Source: Nitrospirota bacterium
Lineage (GTDB): Bacteria; Nitrospirota; Nitrospiria; Nitrospirales; Nitrospiraceae
DNA: 43,308 nucleotides
Assembly (NCBI GenBank): GCA_026387615.1
Contig: JAPLLI010000032.1
Coordinates: forward strand, 1-43,308
Direction: 5' to 3'
The notes under the pieces were generated by a model. That model saw nothing but the letters and a program-made list of their open reading frames with translations. It ran no database searches and was not told the origin of the DNA. Position 1 is the first letter of the stretch. The number at the start of each line of letters is the position of its first letter. A program made the position numbers and the translations under genes. Shown here piece after piece: positions 33,296 to 41,444 of the stretch.

Positions 33296-33688
33296 CGACT
33301 CCTCACCAGCCGATCCACGCTCCTAGGCTCACGAACGCCGACAGCCCGAACCTGTTCTCTGACCCGGCACAGAACCCTCCATGACCTGGCAGGTGAACCA
33401 GCAGCTGGTGCATTCCAGGCACTGTGTACAACTTGCCACCATTGATCCAAGCCTGAAGTCACTCCAAATAAACAAAACTTCGTGAAGGGGCTGCGGAAAG
33501 AGGCGACAGTGCCTCCAGACTCCTCTGTCCCATAATGCCCCAACAGCAACCTGCCCAGATCCAACGATATTGAGCAAACGACCCTTCCACTGCGAGGTTG
33601 CAAGGATCTCTATCCTTAGCCTCAGCCTGGCATTACCGATGCATTCAATATGAAATGAACAGGCCGCAAACCGAAAAGAAGGACTCTA
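33296..33688. other. Intergenic region with small palindrome and a Cys-rich minus-strand mini-frame
   Basis: AAGGAT-CTCT-ATCCTT (33602-33617) is a perfect 6-bp inverted repeat 72 bp before the winged-helix gene and could be an operator. On the minus strand, ATG 33442 opens 37 codons ending at 33329 with a CxxCxxCxxCxxxC pattern (see findings); it lacks a good ribosome-binding site. Nothing else is recognised. Confidence 0.4.
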
Positions 33689-33910
33689 ATGACCCTGTCG
33701 CCAACGACCACGAACCAAATTCTGGATGTCATGGCCCGTTCCTCAGGGTGTAGCCTGGAGGATATTGTCTTTGCCTGTCCTGGACTGACCTGGAACCAGG
33801 TCTTTCTGGAAGTCGATCATTTGAGTCGAAAAGGACAGGTCTGCCTGACCTTGCAGCGGCCAGGCCACTATGTCGTTACGCCATCAACAACCGTTAAAGG
33901 CCTATCATGA
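33689..33910 (+). CDS. Small winged-helix-like protein, paralogue of the 16.1 kb gene
   Basis: 73 residues. The core CSLEDIVFACPGLTWNQVF followed by DHLSRKGQVCLTLQRPGHYV matches the small protein at 16095-16322 in length, order and spacing, which supports both as real genes. The pattern of two helices and a beta-wing suggests a minimal winged-helix DNA- or protein-binding module. AAGGA six or seven bases before the ATG fixes the start. Its stop overlaps the start of the second phosphoribosyltransferase by 4 bp, so the two are translationally coupled. It may be the local regulator of the phosphoribosyltransferase/universal stress protein unit. Confidence 0.75.
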   Translation: MTLSPTTTNQILDVMARSSGCSLEDIVFACPGLTWNQVFLEVDHLSRKGQVCLTLQRPGHYVVTPSTTVKGLS

Positions 33911-34578
33911 TTTTTCGCGATCGTGCCCATGCCGGGGTGTTACTGGCCAAGGAGTTGGCAGCTTACCGGGGCGATCCGCAGGCCGTGATCCTGGCCCTTC
34001 CGCGCGGCGGCGTGGTCGTCGGCTACGAATTGAGTGTGGCGTTGCACCTGCCGATGGAAGTCTTCCTGACGCGCAAGCTCCGCACCGCCAATAACCAGGA
34101 CTCTGCAGTCGGTGCGGTCAGCGAGACCGGGGCTCTATACGTGAACCAAGACGCGCTCACGGCCCTTCATCTCTCCACGGAAGATATCGAGGAGCTGGTG
34201 TTGGGGGAAGAAGGGGAACTCAAGCGACAACAGGCTCTCTACCGCCAGGGACGGCCGCTGGCCTCTCGGGCCAACCGCACGGTCATCCTGGTCGCCGACG
34301 GCATCGCCACGGGAGCGACGCTTTTCGCGGCGATCACGTCCATGGCCGCGCTTGCTCCGCGCCGTGTGATCGTCGCCATTCCGATCGCGCCGTCTGACGT
34401 AGGGGCGCGGATACGTCCGCTCGTCGACCACTGTCTGATCCTCACCACGCCGGCGCCCTTCTCGACCGTCGGAGCCCTCTATACAGATTTCGAGGAAGTG
34501 ACTGACTCCCAGGTGCTGGCCCTCCTGAAAGCGGCCCATCGTGAATGCGCCAAACCTCCGTCATTATCGTGGATCTAA
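33907..34578 (+). CDS. Phosphoribosyltransferase-domain protein, copy 2
   Basis: 223 residues, paralogous to the protein at 28550-29230: ILALPRGGVVVGYELSVALH, EVFLTRKLRTANNQDSAVGA and VILVADGIATGATLFAA. In the PRPP loop this copy has VADGIATGAT where the first has VDDGIATGST. The first acidic residue of the loop is thus replaced by Ala, which may reduce or change PRPP binding. It starts inside the stop of the winged-helix gene (ATGA) and is followed after 27 bp by the universal stress protein gene. The role is unknown; the family is typical of stress loci. Confidence 0.88.
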   Translation: MIFRDRAHAGVLLAKELAAYRGDPQAVILALPRGGVVVGYELSVALHLPMEVFLTRKLRTANNQDSAVGAVSETGALYVNQDALTALHLSTEDIEELVLGEEGELKRQQALYRQGRPLASRANRTVILVADGIATGATLFAAITSMAALAPRRVIVAIPIAPSDVGARIRPLVDHCLILTTPAPFSTVGALYTDFEEVTDSQVLALLKAAHRECAKPPSLSWI

Positions 34579-34605
34579 CGCGAACGAACTAGGGAGACAT
34601 CTCGG

Positions 34606-35466
34606 ATGATGAAAATCGTCGCTGGAGTGGATTGGTCGGACGAAGCCTTCGCCGCCGTGAAACAAATCGGCTTGCTCTACCGCCCGAACGAAGTCGTCCT
34701 CGTGCATGGCGTGGATCTCGGCATGTTCCATTATCCGATCGTGGCCGAAGCCGCGAATGTGCAGGGATACGATGAGTTCCGCCAGGCCTTGATGGAGGCC
34801 GGTCGTCAGGCCGTTGAACAATGTCGCACCCTGCTCCCGACTGAAACTCCCTCGATCAAGACCCTCTGCGAAGTCCAGCATCCCGCCTCCTTCCTTCTCG
34901 ATAGCGCGGCGGCGGGAAAAGCCGATCTGATCGCCCTGGGTACGCACGACCATAGCCGTGTAACGGAAGTCTTTGCCGGCAGCATTTCACACCGCGTCCT
35001 GCTCCATGCCACGCTGCCGACCTTAATCGTAAAGGGAGAGGCCCGGCCCGTCACCCGCGTCCTCCTGGCGGTGGAAGGCCGCGAGGATGCGATCCGACTC
35101 CAGAAGTGGCTGACGTCGCACCCCTTCAAGAACCCCGTCGCCATCACCATCCTCTCGGTCGTCCCGACGCTGCTGGTGGCAGACCCGCATGTGCTGGCGG
35201 GACTCGGGGACTGGTCCGAGCAACAGAAACGGCATGCCGAACAGGTCCTGAGGGACACGGCCCAGGCCTTGGCAAGCCCGCAATTCACCGTCGCGACCGA
35301 GGTGCGCCAGGGCGATCCCGTGACGACCGTCTGCGAGGCGGGAACCGCCTATGACCTGATCGTGGTCGGCTCCCATGGACGCAAGGGGCTCGATCGATTC
35401 TTGATGGGGAGCGTGTCCCACGGGATCGTGCATCGGGCCGGCTGTTCGGTGCTTGTGGTGCGCTGA
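34606..35466 (+). CDS. Universal stress protein, tandem UspA domains
   Basis: 286 residues with two Usp domains (about 1-142 and 147-286). The second ends with the full ATP-binding motif GSHGRKGLDRFLMGS, fitting G-x2-G-x9-G-S. The first has GTHDHSRVTEVFAGS, in which the second Gly is missing, so only the C-terminal half is predicted to bind ATP. Tandem Usp proteins help survival under energy, oxygen or oxidative stress. GGGAG lies nine bases before ATG 34606. It belongs to the run winged-helix, phosphoribosyltransferase, Usp, cytochrome c. Confidence 0.93.
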   Translation: MMKIVAGVDWSDEAFAAVKQIGLLYRPNEVVLVHGVDLGMFHYPIVAEAANVQGYDEFRQALMEAGRQAVEQCRTLLPTETPSIKTLCEVQHPASFLLDSAAAGKADLIALGTHDHSRVTEVFAGSISHRVLLHATLPTLIVKGEARPVTRVLLAVEGREDAIRLQKWLTSHPFKNPVAITILSVVPTLLVADPHVLAGLGDWSEQQKRHAEQVLRDTAQALASPQFTVATEVRQGDPVTTVCEAGTAYDLIVVGSHGRKGLDRFLMGSVSHGIVHRAGCSVLVVR

Positions 35467-35500
35467 CACCCCACGATTGCGGCAAGAAAGGATGCAGGCC

Positions 35501-35863
35501 ATGGACGTTCGCGTGATCCTGAGTGCCCTCGTACTGGTAATGGGATGCAGCACATGGGTCGCCGCACAGGCCATGCGCAGCAACCCTCAAACAGGCCAGG
35601 CAGTCTATGCAAAACATTGCCTGGGCTGTCATGGCGAGAAGCTAGACGGGGCCGGGCTGGACGGGCAATATCTGATCGTCCGCCCCGCAAACCTCCAGTC
35701 CTCCGCCTCGCGCGCAAAAACAGACTGGGAACTCTTGATGACCATCTCGCACGGAGCCGCCTTTACCCCCATGCACGGGTTCCGGGGAAAGTTGACCGAC
35801 CAGCAAATGCTGGACGTGTTGGCCTATGTGCGGATGATGGCGCCGTTCGACCAACTCAGTTGA
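35501..35863 (+). CDS. Small soluble mono-heme cytochrome c
   Basis: 120 residues from ATG 35501, which has AAAGGA eight bases upstream; ATG 35492 is an alternative. A signal peptide (residues 1-23, VILSALVLVMGCSTWVAAQA) is followed by one heme site CLGCH (C40, C43, H44) and a likely axial Met91 (FTPMHGF). Class I cytochrome c, exported to the periplasm as an electron carrier. The cysteine inside the signal is not in a good lipobox. The next gene, 22 bp away, encodes a thioredoxin/CcdA-like protein, which fits a redox pair. Confidence 0.9.
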   Translation: MDVRVILSALVLVMGCSTWVAAQAMRSNPQTGQAVYAKHCLGCHGEKLDGAGLDGQYLIVRPANLQSSASRAKTDWELLMTISHGAAFTPMHGFRGKLTDQQMLDVLAYVRMMAPFDQLS

Positions 35864-35885
35864 CCTCCTGCGTGGTGGCGAAATC

Positions 35886-37091
35886 ATGATCGCCCACCGG
35901 CTCGTTCTCCTGGCGTTTCTCCTGACCGCGCTGGCTTGCCCGCTTGAGAGTACCGCCACTGAGCCGTCGCATGCGCCGACAGACCTCGAGGTCTTTGTCC
36001 GCCAAGACTGTCCCCGTTGCATGGAGGCCAAGCAGTTTCTCGACAACCTTCAGCGAGAGCGGCCCACCCTTCGGATCCTGCTGCGCGATGTCGGACAAGA
36101 CCTAACAGCCTTGCACCGACTGCAGGAATTGGCTGCCCGATATGGCATCCAAACCATAGGGGTGCCGGCCTTTCATCTGCGCGGCAACCTGCTTATCGGC
36201 TACGCCGGCGCGGAATCGACCGGCGCCAACATCACGACGCTCCTCGATCAGCCTCTCCCTGAAACAGCCGGGAGCTTGGCTCAAGAGGCCTGCCGGATTG
36301 AAACCGACTCTTCCTGCATCGATACGACGCGCCCTGCACCACAACCGGCTGACAGTATTCAGACTCGCTGGTTCGGCCCTTTCAGTGCCGGCGAGCTGGG
36401 CCTCCCGCTGTTCACCGTCGCCATCGGGCTCCTGGACGGGTTCAACCCCTGCTCGATGTGGGTCCTGCTATTCATGCTGTCATTATTGGCAGGCCTGGCC
36501 AATCGAACGAAGATGTTGCTGATTGCCGGGACATTCGTCGCCGTCGAAGGCATTGCCTATTTTGCGTTCATGGCGGCATGGCTCAACGTGTTCTTCTTGA
36601 TCGGTCTTTCCCGCATCACCCAACTGATCTTGGGAAGCATCGCCGGACTGGCCGGAGCGATCAACATCAAAGACTTTTGGGCATTCCAGCGTGGCATATC
36701 TCTCAGCATCCCCGATGCGGCAAAACCAGGCCTCTATGCGAGGATGCGACGAATCATCCAGGCCGAAAACATCGTCGCCGCGCTCCTAGGAACCGTGATG
36801 CTCGCCGTGCTCGTGCAAGCGCTCGAGTTGGTCTGCACGGCGGGGCTGCCCGCTCTCTACACAGGCATGTTGACGATGCGGCAGCTTGACCGGTGGGCCT
36901 ATTATGGATACCTGGCTCTCTACAATATGGCCTACATGCTGGACGATGTGCTGGTGCTGACAATCGGGGTCGTGACCATGAGCCATTATAGGCTGCAAGA
37001 ACGGGAAGGCCGCTGGCTGAAGCTCATCAGTGGGCTCGTGATGGTCGGCTTAGGCGCGGCCTTGCTGCTTCACCCCACGTGGCTCATCTAA
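35886..37091 (+). CDS. Thioredoxin-like domain fused to a CcdA/DsbD-like membrane domain
   Basis: 401 residues. A signal peptide (1-24) leads to a periplasmic thioredoxin/glutaredoxin-like domain with CPRC (C42, C45) and a cis-Pro stretch GVPAFHLRG. A linker with two Cys precedes about six transmembrane helices beginning near residue 170. Two membrane cysteines, C189 (DGFNPCSMW) and C317 (LELVCTAGLPALY), stand in the CcdA/DsbD positions that move electrons across the membrane. Here the thiol donor domain is N-terminal and fused. It may supply reductant for cytochrome c maturation or for periplasmic disulfide repair, consistent with the cytochrome gene just upstream. The ribosome site is weak. 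Confidence 0.85.
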   Translation: MIAHRLVLLAFLLTALACPLESTATEPSHAPTDLEVFVRQDCPRCMEAKQFLDNLQRERPTLRILLRDVGQDLTALHRLQELAARYGIQTIGVPAFHLRGNLLIGYAGAESTGANITTLLDQPLPETAGSLAQEACRIETDSSCIDTTRPAPQPADSIQTRWFGPFSAGELGLPLFTVAIGLLDGFNPCSMWVLLFMLSLLAGLANRTKMLLIAGTFVAVEGIAYFAFMAAWLNVFFLIGLSRITQLILGSIAGLAGAINIKDFWAFQRGISLSIPDAAKPGLYARMRRIIQAENIVAALLGTVMLAVLVQALELVCTAGLPALYTGMLTMRQLDRWAYYGYLALYNMAYMLDDVLVLTIGVVTMSHYRLQEREGRWLKLISGLVMVGLGAALLLHPTWLI

Positions 37092-37123
37092 CTTATGCGC
37101 GGAGAGGAACGGTCCCTTTAACC

Positions 37124-39298
37124 ATGTCTCACGCCCCTCACCATTCCACCGTTGAGTCGCTGAAACCATTTTTCCATCCTCGTGCTGTCGCGGTCATCGG
37201 CGCGTCGCGCCATCACACGCACATCGGCTACCGGCTGATCGAATCTCTACAGGAAGGCCGCTTCGCCGGCACGATCCTCCCGGTCAATCCACAGGCCACC
37301 GAGATTGCAGGGCTCCCGGCCTTTCCCTCGCTGCAATCGATTCCCGGCCCGGTCGATCTTGCCCTCATCGCGGTGCCGCCCAACGCCGTCCTCGGCGTCA
37401 TCGACGACTGCGCCGCCAAACACATTCCGGCAGCCATCCTCATCACAGCAGGATTTGCCGAAACCGGTCCATTGGGAATTTCGCTCGAACAGGAACTACG
37501 GGAAAAAGTCCGCCAGCATGGGATTCGCCTGATCGGCCCGAACTGCTTCGGGCTCATGAACCTCGATCCCGCCGTTCGTCTGAATGCGACCTATACGCCG
37601 ATCGTCCCTCCCGCCGGTCGCGTCGCCATCGCCTCAGAAAGCGGCGGCCTCGGACTCGCCGTGGTGACGGCAGCCAGCCGGTTGAATCTGGGCCTCTCCA
37701 GCTTCGTCAGCGTCGGCAACCATGCGGACGTCACCGTCAACGATCTTTTAGAGTACTGGGAGCAGGACCAGGCCACCGATGTGATTCTGCTCTATCTCGA
37801 AACCCTCGTCGAACCCCAACGATTCAGACAGATCGCCGAACGAGTGGGAAGGAAGAAGCCGATCGTCGTCTTGAAGGCAGGCCGGACATCGGCTGGACAA
37901 TCTGCGGCCGGCTCGCACACCGCGGCCCTGGCCACGAACGACACAGCGGTTGACGCGCTATTCAATCAATGCGGCGTCATCCGGGCGAAAACCTTGGAGG
38001 AGTTTCTGGCATTGGCCACCGGCCTGTCTGCCCAGCCGCTCCCTGCCGGTCTCCGCGTCGGCATCCTGACGAATTCCGGCGGCCCTGGCGTCCTCTGCGC
38101 TGACAGTTGTGCAACAGAAGGACTCACGGTGCCGAAATTGTCCGAGCAGACGCAATCCGCACTCGCGTCCTTTCTTCCTCCCACAGCGGCGCTCAGAAAT
38201 CCTGTTGATGTGATCGGCTTCGCCACAGAAGCGCAACATGCGCAGGCCGTCGAGACTCTCCTTACTGCCGACGAAGTGGACGCACTTATCATCGTGCACG
38301 TATCGGTCAGACCGGAGGACAATGGGCCGGTCGCAGCCGGGATCATCCGTGGCATTCGCGCAGCTCGCCAGACGATCGGGGATAAGAAGCCGATCTATAT
38401 CTGCTGGATGGCTGAAAGAGACTTGGAGCGGACATTTACCGTCGAGGGAGAAACCCTTCCCACCTACCAACACCCTGAGGTCCCAGCCCTCATCATCAGC
38501 CGCGCCGTGGTCTATGAAACTTGGCGGCGACAACCGAGTGGACAGGTACCGAGCTATACGGATGTCAATTTCTTGAAGGCTAAGGCAATTTGTACGAAGG
38601 CTTTATCCGAGCGCGGATCTGGCTGGCTCACCACAGAAGAGACCCATGCCCTTCTCGGAGCGATGAAGCTACCTCTTGTCCAAGGTTCAGTGGTAACCAG
38701 CGCAGAGGAGGCTGTGAAACTGGCATGCAATATTGGCTTTCCCGTAGCGGTGAAACTCGCCTCGCGTCAGATCGTGCACAAGACCGAGATCGGCGCGGTA
38801 CGTTTGAATCTGGCTGATGAGCACGCAGTTCGCGACGCCTTTGAGGCGATCCGATCCAGACTCGCGCAGGATCACAAACTGGATGCGATGGAAGGCGTGC
38901 TCGTGCAACCGATGCTGTCAGGCGGGGTGGAAATAATGGTCGGTATGAGCCGAGATCCTCTCTTCGGCCCCCTGCTTGCCTTCGGGCTGGGCGGGATTCA
39001 TGTCGAAATCCTCGGCGACGTACAGTTCAGAGTCGTGCCCCTCACCGACCGTGACGCCACCGAGATGGTGCGCGAGATCAAAGGCTATCGATTACTACAA
39101 GGCTACCGGGGCCAACCGGCTGCTGACATCGATGCCATCGAGGACATCCTGCTGAGAATGTCCCGGCTCGTCGAAGACATTCCCGAGATCAGCGAACTGG
39201 ACCTGAATCCGGTCTTCACCCTCGCCCAGGGCCAGGGGTGCAAGATTGTGGATGCCAGAATCCGCGTTGAAGCGAGGAGAGCGCCCCCCACACGTTAA
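37124..39298 (+). CDS. ADP-forming acyl-CoA (acetate-CoA) synthetase, fused alpha-beta subunits
   Basis: 724 residues. It starts with a CoA-binding Rossmann domain (FHPRAVAVIGASRHHTHIGY), then succinyl-CoA-synthetase-like domains: IGPNCFGLMNLDP, SESGGLGLAV and the phospho-His loop AGSHTAALA with H265. From about residue 485 an ATP-grasp (beta) domain follows (GFPVAVKLAS, HKTEIGAVRLNL, SELDLNPV). It converts acyl-CoA, ADP and phosphate to acid, CoA and ATP, a substrate-level phosphorylation used in fermentation, and can run in reverse for acetate use. There is no C-terminal acetyltransferase domain. ATG 37124 is chosen; a GTG at 37079 overlaps the previous gene by 13 bp. Confidence 0.93.
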   Translation: MSHAPHHSTVESLKPFFHPRAVAVIGASRHHTHIGYRLIESLQEGRFAGTILPVNPQATEIAGLPAFPSLQSIPGPVDLALIAVPPNAVLGVIDDCAAKHIPAAILITAGFAETGPLGISLEQELREKVRQHGIRLIGPNCFGLMNLDPAVRLNATYTPIVPPAGRVAIASESGGLGLAVVTAASRLNLGLSSFVSVGNHADVTVNDLLEYWEQDQATDVILLYLETLVEPQRFRQIAERVGRKKPIVVLKAGRTSAGQSAAGSHTAALATNDTAVDALFNQCGVIRAKTLEEFLALATGLSAQPLPAGLRVGILTNSGGPGVLCADSCATEGLTVPKLSEQTQSALASFLPPTAALRNPVDVIGFATEAQHAQAVETLLTADEVDALIIVHVSVRPEDNGPVAAGIIRGIRAARQTIGDKKPIYICWMAERDLERTFTVEGETLPTYQHPEVPALIISRAVVYETWRRQPSGQVPSYTDVNFLKAKAICTKALSERGSGWLTTEETHALLGAMKLPLVQGSVVTSAEEAVKLACNIGFPVAVKLASRQIVHKTEIGAVRLNLADEHAVRDAFEAIRSRLAQDHKLDAMEGVLVQPMLSGGVEIMVGMSRDPLFGPLLAFGLGGIHVEILGDVQFRVVPLTDRDATEMVREIKGYRLLQGYRGQPAADIDAIEDILLRMSRLVEDIPEISELDLNPVFTLAQGQGCKIVDARIRVEARRAPPTR

Positions 39299-39361
39299 CC
39301 CAGCCCCCCACAAGCCGGATCCATTCATTTCCGGTTCAAGACTGACCAGGTCGGCTCTTCC

Positions 39362-39649
39362 TTACGCGGTCACCTGCACAGAAACCCTGCGCCCAAGCCT
39401 TGTCTCAAGAGTGATCAGCATCTCAAGGCTGAACTTGTCCCATTTGCCTCGCACCAGATCGGACACGCGAGATTGCGAAATGCCGAGGCGCTTGGCCACC
39501 TCAGCCTGAGTAAGCTGTTGCGTCTCGATGTAGCGGCGAAGATCGCTCATGAGATTGACGCGCATCTGCAGCACGAAGGCCTCGGCCTGGTTAAACCCAA
39601 GATCGACAAACCTACGCCCGCTGGGCTTGCTCGTAGTCTTCTTCATCAT
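39362..39649 (-). CDS. XRE-family HTH protein, HigA-like, without visible toxin
   Basis: 95 residues. The segment FNQAEAFVLQMRVNLMSDL, then LTQAEVAKRLGISQSRVSDL and FSLEMLITLETRLGRRV, is the pattern of HigA/HTH_37-type regulators, usually antitoxins of type II modules. AAAGGA lies about 10 bases before the ATG. The stretch upstream on the same strand (39650-39817) has no HigB-like frame and no recognisable toxin remnant, and downstream is the end of the acyl-CoA synthetase. It is therefore an orphan regulator or a solitary antitoxin. It is convergent with the synthetase gene. Confidence 0.85.
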   Translation of the reverse strand: MMKKTTSKPSGRRFVDLGFNQAEAFVLQMRVNLMSDLRRYIETQQLTQAEVAKRLGISQSRVSDLVRGKWDKFSLEMLITLETRLGRRVSVQVTA

Positions 39650-39817
39650 CGAAGAACCGTCCTTTCTCCACCTCGGATCCCACCACTGCGAATCCCCTGC
39701 TCAACTGCCCAATCCTGGCGCACAGGCTCAGGAGTGGTATCGTCCTTTCTCTTGACGAACCTTCGCCCTATCCAGCCATTTCGCCACCGTGACGCCTGCC
39801 TGGCAGCACCTTCCGGA

Positions 39818-40204
39818 TCACGGCAACGTCTTCAGCCAGGCCTGAATGTCGGCCATCTGTTGCTCCGTCACAGCATCCCGTAAGGGCGGCATCACATGGC
39901 GCCCATCATGCAGGGTCGTCCAGAATGCCTGCTCGTTCGACAACACGGGATTACCCGCCAATCGAGGGCCGATACCTCCTGTCGCTCGTGGACCATGACA
40001 GACGACGCAACTGGCGTTGTAGAGTCCCTCGCCTCGTGTGTTGTCCCCCGTGGGATGCCTCGAAGCCATCCCGCTCGAACTATTTTTATCAGCGCCCTGT
40101 GGCCCACCGTCGCTCGCCCAAGCGAGATGCCGGTCCCCGTTGATGGAGGCTCCCAGGAACAACATAGAGACGGCACAACAGATCAACAATTTTTGCATGG
40201 GCAT
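39818..40204 (-). CDS. Small mono-heme cytochrome c
   Basis: 128 residues from ATG 40204; ATG 40198 and the coupled ATG 40246 are alternatives, but only the later starts put the signal peptide at the N-terminus. After the signal (QKLLICCAVSMLFLGAS), one heme site CVVCH (C66, C69, H70) and a Met in RHVMPPLRD form a class I cytochrome c. It is periplasmic. The upstream gene, another small cytochrome c, overlaps it by its stop codon, so the two are a pair that probably passes electrons in series. Neither has a catalytic subunit beside it. Confidence 0.9.
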   Translation of the reverse strand: MPMQKLLICCAVSMLFLGASINGDRHLAWASDGGPQGADKNSSSGMASRHPTGDNTRGEGLYNASCVVCHGPRATGGIGPRLAGNPVLSNEQAFWTTLHDGRHVMPPLRDAVTEQQMADIQAWLKTLP

Positions 40205-40242
40205 GGCTCCATTTCCCTTCCCCCCATTACGGAAGTACTGCA

Positions 40243-40710
40243 TCATTTGCGTTTCGCGGAACCTTCCTTCCTGAGGAGAGCCAGATACACCAACGTGTCG
40301 GTGAGCTCCTGAGCCGTCATCGTGGTGTCGGGAAACATGCCTGTACCGGGATGGCCTTCACGTATGGCGTTGAAGCGGGCTTTGTCGGTGGTCAATCGGA
40401 GCGTCTTCCGATTCCTGAGGTCTGGCGGTGACGGATTGAGCTGATCAATGAGCGCCGCGGTCTCGGCGGCCAGTTGCGGCCGTTGATTCCTGTTCCCATC
40501 GATACCATGGCAATAGAAGCACACGCCCTTCCCGTTGAAAACCTCACGGCCTCGAACCGCATTGCCCTGCACCGTCACGCTCTTGGCCGACGATCGGGCG
40601 CCGGCCCAAACAGGCATCTCAGACATCGGCGTGCAGGGAATCCCCAGCCAGCCCATGAGAAGGACGCCAACCAGAGAGAGTCCCCTGCAAATCTTGCCCG
40701 TCCCAGTCAT
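40243..40710 (-). CDS. Mono-heme cytochrome c
   Basis: 155 residues from ATG 40710 (GAGAGG 10 bases upstream; GTG 40713 is possible). The signal peptide is residues 1-36. One heme site CFYCH (C64, C67, H68) follows GREVFNGKGV, and Met residues in GTGMFPDTTM are the likely sixth ligand. The protein ends with a Lys/Arg-rich tail. It is a periplasmic electron carrier, coupled to the next small cytochrome gene. The hemerythrin gene ends 31 bp upstream on the same strand, so hemerythrin and the two cytochromes may form one transcript. Confidence 0.9.
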   Translation of the reverse strand: MTGTGKICRGLSLVGVLLMGWLGIPCTPMSEMPVWAGARSSAKSVTVQGNAVRGREVFNGKGVCFYCHGIDGNRNQRPQLAAETAALIDQLNPSPPDLRNRKTLRLTTDKARFNAIREGHPGTGMFPDTTMTAQELTDTLVYLALLRKEGSAKRK

Positions 40711-40740
40711 CACGTCACGCCCTCTCAATCTCAATCTCCG

Positions 40741-41220
40741 TCACTGCTGCCCGCCACAGACCTTGTAGCGGTCCTCTGGAATATTCTTCATACCTCGAAA
40801 GACCGTTTCGCGCTCTTCCGCACTGGTTACCTGATCGATGGAGGGATAGAGCACCCGCTCTTCTTTCATATTGTGGGAGCCGAGCAGATTCAACAGCGCC
40901 TGCTCTTCTTGATCGCTGTCGGGATTCTGCTCCGCCACTTTTCCATGAATGGCTTCGAGCTGCTGCCCGATCTGGCGATGCTCGTTCCGCATCACGGAGG
41001 TCGGCCCGCCTTCGGACATGCCGGTTTTCTCTTCCCACAGAGGAAAGAGCAGATCCTCTTCCCACACGATATGGCGCTGCAAGCCGAACTTAAATTCTTC
41101 GAACGCTTCCTTAGCCTTGGCGAAATCGGACCGCTTCAACTGTTGAAAGGTCTTGAACAACTCATCCAACCGGTCATGGTCCTGCTCATAGAATGCGCTA
41201 ATCGTCTTCTGCTCACTCAT
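40741..41220 (-). CDS. Hemerythrin-domain (HHE) protein
   Basis: 159 residues from ATG 41220, set by AAGGAGG six bases upstream. It is a four-helix bundle with the di-iron ligand pattern H15 (YEQDHDRL), H50 and E54 (LQRHIVWEED), H81 (NEHRQIG), and H116 and E120 (SHNMKEE). Bacterial hemerythrins bind O2 or NO, store iron-oxygen species or protect from them. The C-terminus has a Cys (YKVCGGQQ). It lies just upstream of two cytochrome c genes on the same strand. That fits oxygen or NO handling in a low-oxygen setting, though the exact role is not shown. Confidence 0.92.
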   Translation of the reverse strand: MSEQKTISAFYEQDHDRLDELFKTFQQLKRSDFAKAKEAFEEFKFGLQRHIVWEEDLLFPLWEEKTGMSEGGPTSVMRNEHRQIGQQLEAIHGKVAEQNPDSDQEEQALLNLLGSHNMKEERVLYPSIDQVTSAEERETVFRGMKNIPEDRYKVCGGQQ

Positions 41221-41230
41221 GATGCCTCCT

Positions 41231-41440
41231 TGTTCCTGCAAGCACGCGCATATGGCATATAGCTGATAGCGTATGGTTCTGCACAAGAGCAAATAGCCGA
41301 TGGCTTATGGCAGGTAGCATGCAGGCCACACAAAGAGCGTTCCCTCGTTCAGGCTATCAGCAATCAGCCATTCGCTATCAGCGCCTACTCCCTACCATCA
41401 GCTATACGCCATCGGCCATACGCTCTTTTCCCCTAAGACG
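41231..41440. repeat. Imperfect word repeats between the hemerythrin and cytochrome genes
   Basis: Words such as GCATATGGCATATAGC, GCTATCAGC, ATCAGCTATACGCC and ATCGGCCATACGC recur in both orientations, with the best inverted halves at about 41250-41320 and 41350-41430. The whole gap between the two minus-strand genes is made of them. They differ in words from the repeats at 8.5, 12.8 and 23.6 kb but share position (3' side of a gene) and structure. Confidence 0.5.
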
Positions 41441-41444
41441 CGCC

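Noticed and set aside
8625-41440. CRISPR array for the repeated words
   Set aside because: The words are irregular, occur in both orientations and have no uniform spacers; no cas gene is present.
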